A DNA stretch of 64,000 nucleotides. It comes from Mesorhizobium mediterraneum (lineage in GTDB: Bacteria > Pseudomonadota > Alphaproteobacteria > Rhizobiales > Rhizobiaceae). A program made the position numbers and the translations under genes. The notes beneath the pieces are model-generated. The model was not told where the DNA came from. It ran no database searches and saw only the letters and a program-made list of their open reading frames with translations. Shown piece by piece: positions 51,464 through 59,352 of the stretch (position 1 is the first letter of the stretch; every line of letters starts with the position of its first letter). The stretch covers positions 124,001-188,000 of the forward strand of contig NZ_NPKI01000011.1 of the NCBI RefSeq assembly GCF_002284565.1. Reading direction: 5' to 3'.

Positions 51464-51944
51464 CTATCGCCCAGGCTAGCCGGAAATTCGGCAGGAATCG
51501 AGTGGATGCCAGCGCTCACAGCCGCCTGTAGTAGGATGTATGCAACACCGGTTGCTTGTCGATCGCGACGGCTTCGGCTAATGCCTTAGCTGGGGCGGTG
51601 ACGGTACTTTTCGAGACGGCTTGGGCGCGGCGTCGAACGCTGCAAGGTGCAAAAAAATCGGCCGATTGGCCCCGATAGTTGGCGAAATCTCAAAATATCT
51701 TTTTGTGGCGATTTTCCCTTTAAAATCAAGAGCGTAATTTTTTGTCAATGAGTTATATGCTGTTTGAACAATCGAGTGGGAATGAGGGAGCGCGAATCTG
51801 GAATCCAGAAGATTGAGCTGGCCGCGTCGATCTCGATCAGTACATCGTCAGTCCGCAATGCTGGCTCCGGCATCTCGCTAAGCCGTTTTTCCTTTCTAAG
51901 AAGTTTTCTCTGGATAGAGCAGTTTTCGCGTCGATCTCGGCCGC
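51464..51944. other. AT-rich non-coding region with attachment copy C
   Basis: No gene is recognised here. The region holds the guaA-like core at 51766-51783, the block at 51712-51745 shared in part with the flank of copy B, a CGATAG repeat near 51683, and a poly-A/T rich stretch at 51690-51760. The left part (51499) has a weaker ten-base match to the core (AATCGAGTGG). Confidence 0.45.
51766..51783 (+). repeat. guaA 3'-end-like attachment core, copy C
   Basis: GAACAATCGAGTGGGAAT followed by GA. In the frame ACA ATC GAG TGG GAA TGA it spells T-I-E-W-E-stop, as at the end of GMP synthase, with GAA rather than GAG for Glu. The sequence before it does not encode guaA. Orientation equals that of copies A and B. 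This is the rightmost copy and so the candidate right end of the outermost element. Confidence 0.65.
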
Positions 51945-52397
51945 TTATTCCTGGCGCTGCCAAATCTGCGAACGACCCAGCAATGACACGCCTATGTAGC
52001 CGCGCACGTTTAGCTTCTTGCCGCCATCGGTCACGTAGATCTTGCTGCTATAGGTTTTGCCATTATCCGGATCGAGGATTTGGCCGCCGGTAAATCCGGC
52101 GCCATCCTTTTTCAGGCCGGACAGGATCACCAAGCCGAAGACGGGCGCATTCTTGAGCGCGCCTTCGCACTTCGTACAGGTCGGGCTTTCGTTCGGGGCT
52201 AGGAAGACTTTCTCGATCTTGCCCTGCAAGCTCCCATTCGCTTCCGTGATGCGGATCAGCGCCCTTGGTTTGCCGCTGACGTCGTCGACGTTCCTCCACA
52301 AACCGACTGGCGAGGCATTGTCCGCCCTCGCTGCCGAGGACGCGAGCGCGGCGACCACGGTGAGCGCGATAACGGCAGATTGTTTCAGAATACGCAT
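51945..52397 (-). CDS. Secreted DUF2147 protein
   Basis: A 150-residue exported protein. The first 25 residues are a signal peptide (MRILKQSAVIALTVVAALAS then SAARA, cleavage near ADN). The rest matches DUF2147: SPVGLWRNVDDVSGKPRALI, RITEANGSLQGKIEKVF, ILSGLKKDGAGFTGGQILDP, DNGKTYSSKIYVT and a C-terminal GYIGVSLLGRSQIW. Two Cys (CTKC) sit in the variable loop. Function unknown; members are small beta-barrel-like periplasmic proteins. GGAGA precedes the ATG. Confidence 0.88.
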   Translation of the reverse strand: MRILKQSAVIALTVVAALASSAARADNASPVGLWRNVDDVSGKPRALIRITEANGSLQGKIEKVFLAPNESPTCTKCEGALKNAPVFGLVILSGLKKDGAGFTGGQILDPDNGKTYSSKIYVTDGGKKLNVRGYIGVSLLGRSQIWQRQE

Positions 52398-52472
52398 TGC
52401 GATGTTCTCCGAGAGGATAAGGTGCTGCCGTCGAGTTGGGATGGCTGCCGCGCAGGCGCGGCCCCGATGGGC

Positions 52473-53567
52473 TCATGGGTGGCTTGAGGCGGCGATCGCG
52501 GGATAGTCGGTATAGCCGGCGGAGCCGCCGCCATAGAGCGTCGCCGGGTTGAACTCCGCCAGCGGCGCGCGCGTCCTCAGCCGTTCCACAAGGTCAGGAT
52601 TGGCGATGAATGGGCGCCCGAAGGCGAACAGGTCCGCCTTGCCGTCGGCAAGCTGCGACGCAGCGAGGTCGAGGTCATAGCCGTTGTTGGCGATATAGGT
52701 GTTGTTGAAGCGCCGGCGGAGCGATCCGAAGTCGAACGGCGCGACATCGCGCGGTCCGCCCGTGGCGCCCTCGACGACATGGACGTAGACGATGCCCAAG
52801 GCGTCGAGTTGATCGACGATATAGTCGAACTGCGCCTGGGGGGCGCCGCTCGAGACGCCGTTGGCGGGCGAGATGGGCGAAATCCGGATGCCGGTACGCT
52901 CAGCGCCGATCTCCTCGACCACCGCAGCCGTAACGTCCAGCATCAGCCGGGCGCGGTTCTCGACCGATCCGCCATAAGCATCCGTGCGGACATTGGCGCC
53001 GTCCTTGGCGAATTGGTCCAGCAGATAGCCGTTGGCGCCGTGAATCTCGACGCCATCGAAGCCGGCCTCAATGGCGTTCGCGGCTGCTTGCCGGAAATCG
53101 TTGACGATCCCCGCAAGCTCGTCGAGCGCCAGCGCTCGGGGCTCCGAAACCTCGACGAAGCCGTTGTTCACGAACGTCTTGGTCGCGGCCCGGATCGCCG
53201 AGGGCGCGACGGGCGCGGCGCCATGCTCCTGAAGGTCGACGTGCGAGACGCGGCCGACATGCCAGAGCTGCAGGAAGATCCGGCCACCCTTGGTGTGCAC
53301 GGCGTTGGTGACCTTGCGCCAGCCGTCGATCTGCGCCTGGGAGTAGATGCCGGGCGTGTCCTGGTAGCCCTGTCCCTGCTGCGAGATCTGCGTAGCCTCG
53401 GAAATCAGCAGGCCGGCCGACGCGCGCTGGCCGTAATACTCCGCGGCGAGATCGCCTGGAACGAAGCCTGGGCCAGCACGATTGCGCGTCAGGGGCGCCA
53501 TGACGATCCGATTTGAGAGGGTCAGCGAGCCGAGAGTATAGGGCTCAAACAGTGTTTTGCTCGTCAT
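52473..53567 (-). CDS. Old yellow enzyme / alkene reductase
   Basis: A 364-residue FMN-dependent TIM-barrel reductase. LSNRIVMAPLTRNRAGPGFV is the N-terminal flavin strand, FLQLWHVGRVSH the Gln/Trp flavin contact, and GFDGVEIHGANGYLLDQFAK the substrate-binding His-Asn pair; then RTDAYGGSVENRARLMLDVT. It reduces activated alkenes and electrophiles with NADPH. AGGTGA precedes the ATG. It follows the SDR gene at 53629 on the same strand with a GC-rich hairpin between, and the divergent TetR gene at 54529 is its probable repressor, as in the NemR-NemA type of arrangement. Confidence 0.93.
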   Translation of the reverse strand: MTSKTLFEPYTLGSLTLSNRIVMAPLTRNRAGPGFVPGDLAAEYYGQRASAGLLISEATQISQQGQGYQDTPGIYSQAQIDGWRKVTNAVHTKGGRIFLQLWHVGRVSHVDLQEHGAAPVAPSAIRAATKTFVNNGFVEVSEPRALALDELAGIVNDFRQAAANAIEAGFDGVEIHGANGYLLDQFAKDGANVRTDAYGGSVENRARLMLDVTAAVVEEIGAERTGIRISPISPANGVSSGAPQAQFDYIVDQLDALGIVYVHVVEGATGGPRDVAPFDFGSLRRRFNNTYIANNGYDLDLAASQLADGKADLFAFGRPFIANPDLVERLRTRAPLAEFNPATLYGGGSAGYTDYPAIAASSHP

Positions 53568-53584
53568 AGGTCACCTTTGTTTGT

Positions 53585-53600
53585 CCCCGCCGCGGCGGGG
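53585..53600. terminator. GC-rich palindrome between SDR and old yellow enzyme genes
   Basis: CCCCGCCGCGGCGGGG is a perfect 16-base palindrome 18 bases upstream of the old yellow enzyme start and 29 bases after the SDR stop. It could form a stem that attenuates read-through from SDR into the reductase gene, or stabilise the transcript. No T run follows on the minus strand. Confidence 0.4.
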
Positions 53601-53628
53601 TCGTTTATCGAAGTGGCTGCGTTGGTGC

Positions 53629-54417
53629 TCAGGCGACCGTGCGGTACCGCTCGGCGGGATGTTCGTTCCGATAGTTCGGAAGCATGGCCTGGCGCGCGGC
53701 CTGAAGCGCGTCCCACTGCCCGGCATCGGGAAGCGGCGGGATGGTCACCGGTTCGCGGCGGTCGAAGCCGACCAGCGCCGCATCAACCAGATCGCCCACC
53801 TCCATCACGTTGGAAAGCGTGTTGATGTCGGCGCCGACGTGGTCCCAGATCTCCGTTCGCGTCGTGGCGGGAAGCACGGCCTGGACGTAGACACCCTTCG
53901 GCGCGAGCTCGAGGCTGAGCCCCTGCGACAGAAACAGCACGAAGGCTTTGGTTGCGCCGTAGACTGTCATGCCGAACTCCGGCGCCAGGCCGACCACGGA
54001 GCCGATGTTGACGATCGCTCCTTCGCCGGCCTTCGCAAGACGCGGGGCCATGGCGCTGGCAAGTCGCAAAAGTGCGGTCGTGTTGAGCGCAACGAGCCGC
54101 GCGACGTCGTCGGTACCCTGCTCGATGAAGCTTCCGCCGATGGCCGTTCCGGCATTGTTGACGAGGATCCCGATGCGGGCGTCATCGCGCAGCCTCGTCT
54201 CCACCGTTGCAAGCTCGGCAGGCTGCGTAAGATCAGCCTGGATGATGTCGATCGCCACGCCATTTTCCTGACGCAGACGGGTCCCCAGAGCCTCCATTCG
54301 TGCCATGTCACGGGCAACCAGCACGAGGTCGTGCCCGCGGCGCGCGAAGCGCTCGGCATAGGCGGCTCCGATGCCGGTGGAGGCGCCGGTAATGAGGACT
54401 GACGGGATGGTGGTCAT
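53629..54417 (-). CDS. SDR-family oxidoreductase
   Basis: About 262 residues from the ATG at 54417 (MTTIPSVLITGASTGIGAAY), chosen over 54465 because the family starts here. Cofactor loop TGASTGIG, VARDMARME after beta-2, NNAG (VNNAGTAIG), catalytic Ser in NIGSVVGLAPEFGMTVYGAT and the YxxxK motif YGATK. It is a classical NADP-dependent reductase of short-chain carbonyls. It precedes the old yellow enzyme gene on one transcript and faces a TetR gene across a gap that carries palindromic sites. Confidence 0.9.
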   Translation of the reverse strand: MTTIPSVLITGASTGIGAAYAERFARRGHDLVLVARDMARMEALGTRLRQENGVAIDIIQADLTQPAELATVETRLRDDARIGILVNNAGTAIGGSFIEQGTDDVARLVALNTTALLRLASAMAPRLAKAGEGAIVNIGSVVGLAPEFGMTVYGATKAFVLFLSQGLSLELAPKGVYVQAVLPATTRTEIWDHVGADINTLSNVMEVGDLVDAALVGFDRREPVTIPPLPDAGQWDALQAARQAMLPNYRNEHPAERYRTVA

Positions 54418-54451
54418 GGCATTGCTCTTTTCTCTGATGGAACCTATATTC

Positions 54452-54493
54452 ATGACGATCATCATGATTGAAGTTAAATATGATAGCCATCAT
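54452..54493. promoter_or_regulatory. Two ATGA-TCAT palindromes between SDR and TetR genes
   Basis: ATGACGATCATCAT at 54452-54465 and ATGATAGCCATCAT at 54480-54493 share the form ATGA-n6-TCAT and lie 28 bases apart in the divergent gap between the SDR (start 54417) and the TetR gene (start 54529). They are likely operators for that repressor; the identity of the binder is inferred from position. Confidence 0.4.
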
Positions 54494-54528
54494 GTAAATG
54501 TCAACAGGGGTCCGGCGGAGAATTTGAA

Positions 54529-55095
54529 ATGAAGGTCAGTCGAGAACAGATGGCGGAGAACCGTCGCCGAATTCTGGATGTCGCGAGCCGGCTGTTTCGC
54601 GACAAGGGGTTCGATGCAGTCAGCGTGGCGGAGGTGATGAAAGCCGCCGGGCTCACCCATGGCGGCTTCTATGGCCATTTCAGTTCGAAGGACGACCTGA
54701 TCGCGCAGACCCTTGCCCATGTCCTCGCCCTGGACGCAGGTGGAGAGGGCGATCTTCGCGCATATGTCGATGCCTATCTTTCGCCCCGTCATCGCGATAA
54801 TGCCGCCGGTGGTTGCCCAACGGCGGGCCTTGTTGCGGCCATCCGCCATCAGACCCCGGCTACACGCTCGGCCATGACCGAAGGCCTTCGCTCGCAGATC
54901 GACCGTATCGGCAAGGCGCTCCCGGAGTTTGATGCGGCAGACAGACGCCGCGTGGCGATCGGAAGCTGGGCGGCGATGGTAGGAGCAGTGATTATCGCTC
55001 GGGCGATCGACGATCCCACGCTTTCGGATGAGGTGCTGGAACAGACACGTGCCTGGATCAATGCCGGGCTTGGTCAACAGTTTGCCTCTGCATGA
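54529..55095 (+). CDS. TetR-family regulator, probable repressor of SDR and old yellow enzyme
   Basis: A 188-residue TetR protein. The helix-turn-helix is complete: NRRRILDVASRLFRDKGFDA then VSVAEVMKAAGLTHGGFYGH and FSSKDDLIAQTL. The C-terminal domain contains GGCPTAGLVAAIRHQTP with one Cys in the GC-motif typical of a group that senses reactive electrophiles or acyl compounds. It lies divergent from the SDR and old yellow enzyme operon, 111 bases from the SDR start, with two palindromes between. An induction by electrophiles is plausible but not shown. Confidence 0.9.
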   Translation: MKVSREQMAENRRRILDVASRLFRDKGFDAVSVAEVMKAAGLTHGGFYGHFSSKDDLIAQTLAHVLALDAGGEGDLRAYVDAYLSPRHRDNAAGGCPTAGLVAAIRHQTPATRSAMTEGLRSQIDRIGKALPEFDAADRRRVAIGSWAAMVGAVIIARAIDDPTLSDEVLEQTRAWINAGLGQQFASA

Positions 55096-55257
55096 AGCCG
55101 GGAGCCCTTAGTGTCGCCGCCACGGCCTGGCAGGCATAGCGAGCGACACGGACCTCACGAATGGGGCCTTCCATCCGCACTCCAAAAGACAGCGCTGGTT
55201 CTACGCGCCGCAGCCGGCAAGGCCGGCACCGACGCGCCGAGCAGGCCCACAGGTCGA

Positions 55258-55800
55258 TCAGAGCGCGCTTAGATAGATCGACAGAATGTCCTGGCTCCCG
55301 AGCGGCCGGGGGTTGTTGTCGATCAGGCGCTTTATGGCAAAGGCCTCCTCGGCCCAAATCGGCAAATCTTGCCCCTGTCGCGCCATGGCGCGACAGACGC
55401 ATTTCGATGCCGAGCGCCTGGCAATAGTCCATGGCGCTCGTCAGAATGTCGTTGGCACGCGCACCAGCGCCGAGGCCCAGCATAGAGGCGACGCCAGCAG
55501 TCTTGTCTGGGCAGGCAGACGCGTTGAAGGCCAGCACGTGCGGGAAGATGATGGCGTTGGCCAGCCCATGGGGAAGCTTGAGCCGCGTGCCCAGAGGATA
55601 GGCCAAAGCATGGCCACCGGCGGTATTGACCGGCCCAAGCACACCCCACCGTAGTAAGAGGTCAGCATCATCCCGGCCCGCGCTTCGGTATCCGCCCCGT
55701 CGGCGACGGCGCGCCAGGTAGCGGCCCACCAGGTCGATGCCGAGGCGGGCATAGCCGTCGATCAGCGGATGAGCCTTGATATTGGTGTAGGTGCTGTCGT
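55258..55800 (-). pseudogene. Iron-containing alcohol dehydrogenase relic with several frameshifts
   Basis: Parts of one protein appear in three frames: PLIDGYARLGIDLVGRYLA, then AVADGADTEARAGMMLTSYY (other frame), then NTAGGHALAYPLGTRLKLPH and GLANAIIFPHVLAFNASACP with two of the iron-binding His, followed after a break near 55380 by DLPIWAEEAFAIKRLIDNNP and DILSIYLSAL to a stop at 55258. This is the C-terminal half of a group III iron ADH (maleylacetate reductase/1,3-propanediol-type). The N-terminal NAD domain is missing. The relic overlaps none of the neighbours and is decayed. Confidence 0.7.
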
Positions 55801-55890
55801 CATGCGGCAAGAAATGTGGGCGAGATGACTGTGCGCCAAGGAGTTCAGAAGGATCTTGTCGCGATGATCATGGGTGTCACTGAAACAGCG

Positions 55891-57132
55891 TCATCCAGAA
55901 ATCATGCTGCTTTGTGAAAGTGGATTGGCGCGGTCGATGGAAAGTCGATCGATGAGTTCCTCCACTTTCCCGAGGCTGAAGATATCCTCAAGCGCCAAAT
56001 AAGCAGCGCCAAAAAGCGCACTGTCCTTCTGCGGATTGGCAAGTACGATCTGCAACTCGCGCGTGGCAAGTGGAAGGCATCGCTGGTAGACAAGCTCGCG
56101 GATACCCGACAGCAGAAACTCTCCACCCTTGGCGAGTGTGCCGCCCACCACGATCAGGCTTGGGTTGAGAATACTGACGACATCGGAGGCGACTTCCCCG
56201 ATCACCCGCCCAGCGCTGCGCAGCAGCATCAGGGCTTCCGGCTTCTGCATTTCAACAAGCGATATGACATCACGGGCGTTCTCCGCCTGGAAGCCTTTGC
56301 TCGAGAGGTCCCGGGCAATCGCCCAGCCACCGGCGCGGGCTTCGACACAACCGAGCTTGCCACAGCGGCACAAAGGCGCGTTCTCGGAATTGAACTGGAT
56401 ATGGCCGATGTCGCCGGCCGCGCCCTGAGCGCCACGAAAGATCCTGCCGCCTGCGATAATGCCGCTGCCGATACCCGTTCCCGCTTTGATGAAGAACATG
56501 TCATCCACATGCGGGAAATTCTGGCGATGCTCGTGGATCGCCATCAGGTTAACGTCATTTTCGACATAGATTGGCACATCGAAGCGACGGCGCAGCCAGC
56601 CTATGATGTCGAATTCATCCCACCCGTGAAGGACCGAAGGACCGACGACGCGACCGCGTTTGAAATCGACCGGCGTGGGCATGCTGAGGCTGACCCCAAA
56701 AAGGGAGCCGTGGCTGGTTCGGGCCTTCGCTGCCAGGACGTCGAACCCATCGGCAATCTGCTCAAGGGAAGCCGCCGGTCCGTCCGACGCGTTGAACGGT
56801 ATTGTACTTTGCGAGACAATCGCGGGTTCGAGGTCCATGGCGGCGAGATGGATGTAGGCTTCGCCAATATTGGCGACGAGAAAGAAACCCGCCCGTTCAT
56901 TGATCCCAAGCACGCGCGTCGGCCTCCCGCCACTCGGCATGGTGCGCGCCGTCTCGCGGATCAGGCCCGAGTCAATCAGCGCATTCAGGCGCTGGGTGAC
57001 AGTCACTCGCGACAATCCCGACGCGTCGAGCAACGCCGACCGAGACGTGGCAGCACCGGTAGCAATAAGCGAGAGAATTTCACCGCTGTTCGCAAGGGCG
57101 GGATGCTCCGCCGTACCATTTGTCCTGGCCAT
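55891..57132 (-). CDS. ROK-family transcriptional regulator of the sugar locus
   Basis: About 413 residues from the ATG at 57132 (MARTNGTAEHPALANSGEIL), preceded by GGGAAG; an upstream in-frame start adds 33 residues without match. The N-terminal winged helix (SLIATGAATSRSALLDASGL, SRVTVTQRLNALIDSGLI) is followed by a ROK domain with IKAGTGIGSGIIAGGRIFRG and the zinc motif CRCGKLGCVEARAGG. Such proteins repress sugar genes and respond to the sugar or its phosphate. A perfect 11-bp palindrome lies between its start and the divergent sugar operon, and a weaker one before the binding-protein gene. Confidence 0.9.
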   Translation of the reverse strand: MARTNGTAEHPALANSGEILSLIATGAATSRSALLDASGLSRVTVTQRLNALIDSGLIRETARTMPSGGRPTRVLGINERAGFFLVANIGEAYIHLAAMDLEPAIVSQSTIPFNASDGPAASLEQIADGFDVLAAKARTSHGSLFGVSLSMPTPVDFKRGRVVGPSVLHGWDEFDIIGWLRRRFDVPIYVENDVNLMAIHEHRQNFPHVDDMFFIKAGTGIGSGIIAGGRIFRGAQGAAGDIGHIQFNSENAPLCRCGKLGCVEARAGGWAIARDLSSKGFQAENARDVISLVEMQKPEALMLLRSAGRVIGEVASDVVSILNPSLIVVGGTLAKGGEFLLSGIRELVYQRCLPLATRELQIVLANPQKDSALFGAAYLALEDIFSLGKVEELIDRLSIDRANPLSQSSMISG

Positions 57133-57204
57133 TCCGGTCTTCCCTGTTTGCCCGAGATTTAGCCACAAACCCAAGGGAGATAAAGGCTTGTCCGCAAGAA
57201 AGCC

Positions 57205-57231
57205 TTGTATATTTTGAATAAAAATATACAA
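57205..57231. promoter_or_regulatory. Palindromic operator for the ROK regulator
   Basis: TTGTATATTTT at 57205-57215 and AAAATATACAA at 57221-57231 are exact reverse complements with a five-base spacer. The inner part TATTTT-n5-AAAATA fits the known NagC/Mlc-type ROK consensus. It lies 73 bases before the ROK start and upstream of the kinase genes, suiting repression of both. Confidence 0.6.
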
Positions 57232-57355
57232 TACTACGTTGACTTATAGACATATCTATGGCTAAGAGGGCGCCTTCTGGGAGAACCAACGAACTTGCGT
57301 GGCTGACCCGCGCTGTTCCGACGTTTCTACGTCACTCGATCAAACGGGCCCTCAC

Positions 57356-57562
57356 ATGTTGTCAGCGCAGAAGGACTTCGCCCACCCAGATCTCCTGGCG
57401 AACGCCATTCGCGCGCTGTCAGTGGATGCAGTCGAGAACGCCACCAATCCCGTCTGGCCTGACCGTGATCGCGTCGTGCTCAGCAATGGCCACGGCTCGA
57501 TGCTGCTCCAGGCAGTCGAGAAGGCGGTTTACAGGCCACTCGAGAAACAGCAGGCGAGATGA
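57356..57562 (+). pseudogene. Transketolase N-terminal fragment
   Basis: A 68-codon frame from the ATG at 57356 contains [15 protein letters not shown] and then [20 protein letters not shown], both characteristic of transketolase (usual order: ANAIRxLSxDAVxxAxSGHPG then NPxWxxRDRFVLSxGHGSML). The roughly 35 residues between them, including the SGHPG stretch, are lacking. The tail ([17 protein letters not shown]) is unrelated. It therefore seems a deletion derivative. Its stop overlaps the start of the FGGY kinase gene by four bases, so the relic may still provide translational coupling. Confidence 0.5.
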
Positions 57563-59154
57563 CCGCAACCTACGTCATCGGACTGGACTACGGCACCGGG
57601 TCAGCCCGCGGCGTTCTGCTTGACGCCGCAACCGGCGAGCAGATCGGCAGCCACACGCATGCCTATCGCCATGACGTCATGACGCAAAGCCTTCTTGACG
57701 GCACGCCCTTGCAGCGGTCATGGGCGTTGCAGAACGCCGCCGACTATCTCGATGCGGCGGAAGAAATTCTAGGTGTGTTGGGGCGCGGACGGGTCATCGA
57801 GTCGATCGGGCTGGGCTTCTCGGCAAGCTCCCCGATGCCGACCACCACCGACGGCACAGCCCTCTCCGAACTTCATCCCGGCGAGCCCCATGCCTATGTA
57901 AAACTGTGGAAGCATCGCGCCGCGCAGCCCTATGCGGACGCGATCAACCGTGTCGGCGGATCCTTCCTGCGCAATTTCGGCGGCAAGCTTTCCGGGGAAT
58001 GGCTGCTTCCAAAGGCCGCCCAGATCGCGGGCGAAGCACCGCACATATGGGGCGCGGCCGGCCGGTTTATCGAGTCCGGCGATTGGCTTGTCTGGCAGCT
58101 GACCGGCCGCGAAGTGCGAAGTCTGGGATTTGCAGCGTACAAGGCCCAGTATTCCGAGACCGAAGGCTATCCGCAGGGCATCGTGCCCGGCCTGTCCGAA
58201 AAGCTCTCGGTGCCGCACCGTATTGGCACGCCGGCTGGAAGCCTGTCTGAGGCATGGCGGGCGCGCACCGGAGTCGGCGGTCGCGCGATCGTCGCGGTGG
58301 CGGTCATTGATTCACACGTCGTGCTGCCCGCGGTTGGGGCCGTGTCGTCCGGCTGTCTCGTCGGTGCGCTCGGGACTTCGGCTGTCTATCTCTTGTTGAA
58401 CGAACAGTTCCGTCCTTTGCCGCCCGGCATTGAAGGCGTGGCCAAGGATGGATCGGTTCGTGATCTCTGGTGCTACGAGGCCGGGCAGGCCGGGTTCGGC
58501 GACACGCTCGCCTGGTTCGTGAAGGCCTTTCCGCGTGGTGCCGACGAAGCAGAAAGTTTCCGTGTCTACAATCGCGAGGCGGCCGGGCTCGAACCCGGCG
58601 CTAACCATCTCGTAGCGCTCGACTGGTGGAACGGCAACCGCGTGCCGCTCGCGGATTCAGACCTCAGCGGCATGCTTGTCGGCCTCACCACCGAGACCAC
58701 GGGCGTCGGCATCTACCGCGCACTGATCGAGTCACTGTGTTTTGGCGCTCGCACGGTGGTCGACCTCTTCGAGGCCGGCGATTTTGCTATCAACCGCGTG
58801 ATCCTGACGAGCGGGCTGGCTCAGAACAATCCATTGCTGGTGCAGATCATGGCCGACGTGCTGGGGCGTGTCGTAGAGGTTCCAAGCATTGCCCATGCAA
58901 CGGCCGTCGGCGCGGCGGTCCATGGTGCGGTCGCGGCCGAACTGGTGAACGGTTTCGCCGAGGGCACGGCCCGGTTCGGCGCGCGCACCTTCACGCCCTA
59001 TCGGCCCCGTCGCGAAAGCGCGGCCGCCTACCGGTCTCTCTACAAGAATTATCGGCAGCTCAGCGACAGCCAGGCCGTGCGCAAGGCCATGCACGATCTG
59101 AACAGGGCGGCGTCTCTCGACCGGCCGGCGGAAGAAACGAAATCGGTGGCCTGA
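57559..59154 (+). CDS. FGGY-family sugar kinase, ribulokinase-like
   Basis: A 531-residue FGGY kinase with a full N-domain ([20 protein letters not shown]), the LWKHRAAQ segment typical of the ribulokinase group, and the C-domain ATP site ([20 protein letters not shown], then [18 protein letters not shown]). Length and the LWKHRAA motif favour ribulokinase or a related pentulose/pentitol kinase. It phosphorylates the incoming sugar. It is followed at 198 bases by the ABC importer genes under the same ROK control. The start ATGA overlaps the upstream relic. Confidence 0.92.
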   Translation: MTATYVIGLDYGTGSARGVLLDAATGEQIGSHTHAYRHDVMTQSLLDGTPLQRSWALQNAADYLDAAEEILGVLGRGRVIESIGLGFSASSPMPTTTDGTALSELHPGEPHAYVKLWKHRAAQPYADAINRVGGSFLRNFGGKLSGEWLLPKAAQIAGEAPHIWGAAGRFIESGDWLVWQLTGREVRSLGFAAYKAQYSETEGYPQGIVPGLSEKLSVPHRIGTPAGSLSEAWRARTGVGGRAIVAVAVIDSHVVLPAVGAVSSGCLVGALGTSAVYLLLNEQFRPLPPGIEGVAKDGSVRDLWCYEAGQAGFGDTLAWFVKAFPRGADEAESFRVYNREAAGLEPGANHLVALDWWNGNRVPLADSDLSGMLVGLTTETTGVGIYRALIESLCFGARTVVDLFEAGDFAINRVILTSGLAQNNPLLVQIMADVLGRVVEVPSIAHATAVGAAVHGAVAAELVNGFAEGTARFGARTFTPYRPRRESAAAYRSLYKNYRQLSDSQAVRKAMHDLNRAASLDRPAEETKSVA

Positions 59155-59243
59155 AAGGACGATTGCCACCCCGTCGATTTCTGTTGCGGAATCGCATCCT
59201 CGTCATGCAGAGCGCGCCCGAGGCGCGGCTAACACCTACAATA

Positions 59244-59261
59244 ATGTATAAAAACATACAT
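59244..59261. promoter_or_regulatory. Second ROK-type palindrome before the binding-protein gene
   Basis: ATGTAT at 59244-59249 and ATACAT at 59256-59261 are reverse complements with a six-base A-rich spacer, about 100 bases upstream of the binding-protein start. It resembles the inner part of the site at 57205 (TGTATA / TATACA) and may be a second operator. Confidence 0.35.
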
Positions 59262-59352
59262 AATCATGGATATAATGTTTGACGGTATGCAAAACGTATG
59301 CGTTACTCAGTGGGCCTTTGGGAGAAGGGTTCAACAACTCGGGAGGAGTTTC

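Noticed and set aside
51497..51508. Possible fourth guaA-like core (AATCGAGTGG)
   Set aside because: Only ten bases match and the flanks do not; a ten-base match is expected by chance at about this rate in 64 kb.
5205..51611. Shared 13-mer TGACGGTACTTTT at 5205 and 51599, before attachment copies A and C
   Set aside because: Many 13-mers repeat by chance in 64 kb, and the distances to the core (208 and 167 bases) differ; noted only as possible support for shared element ends.
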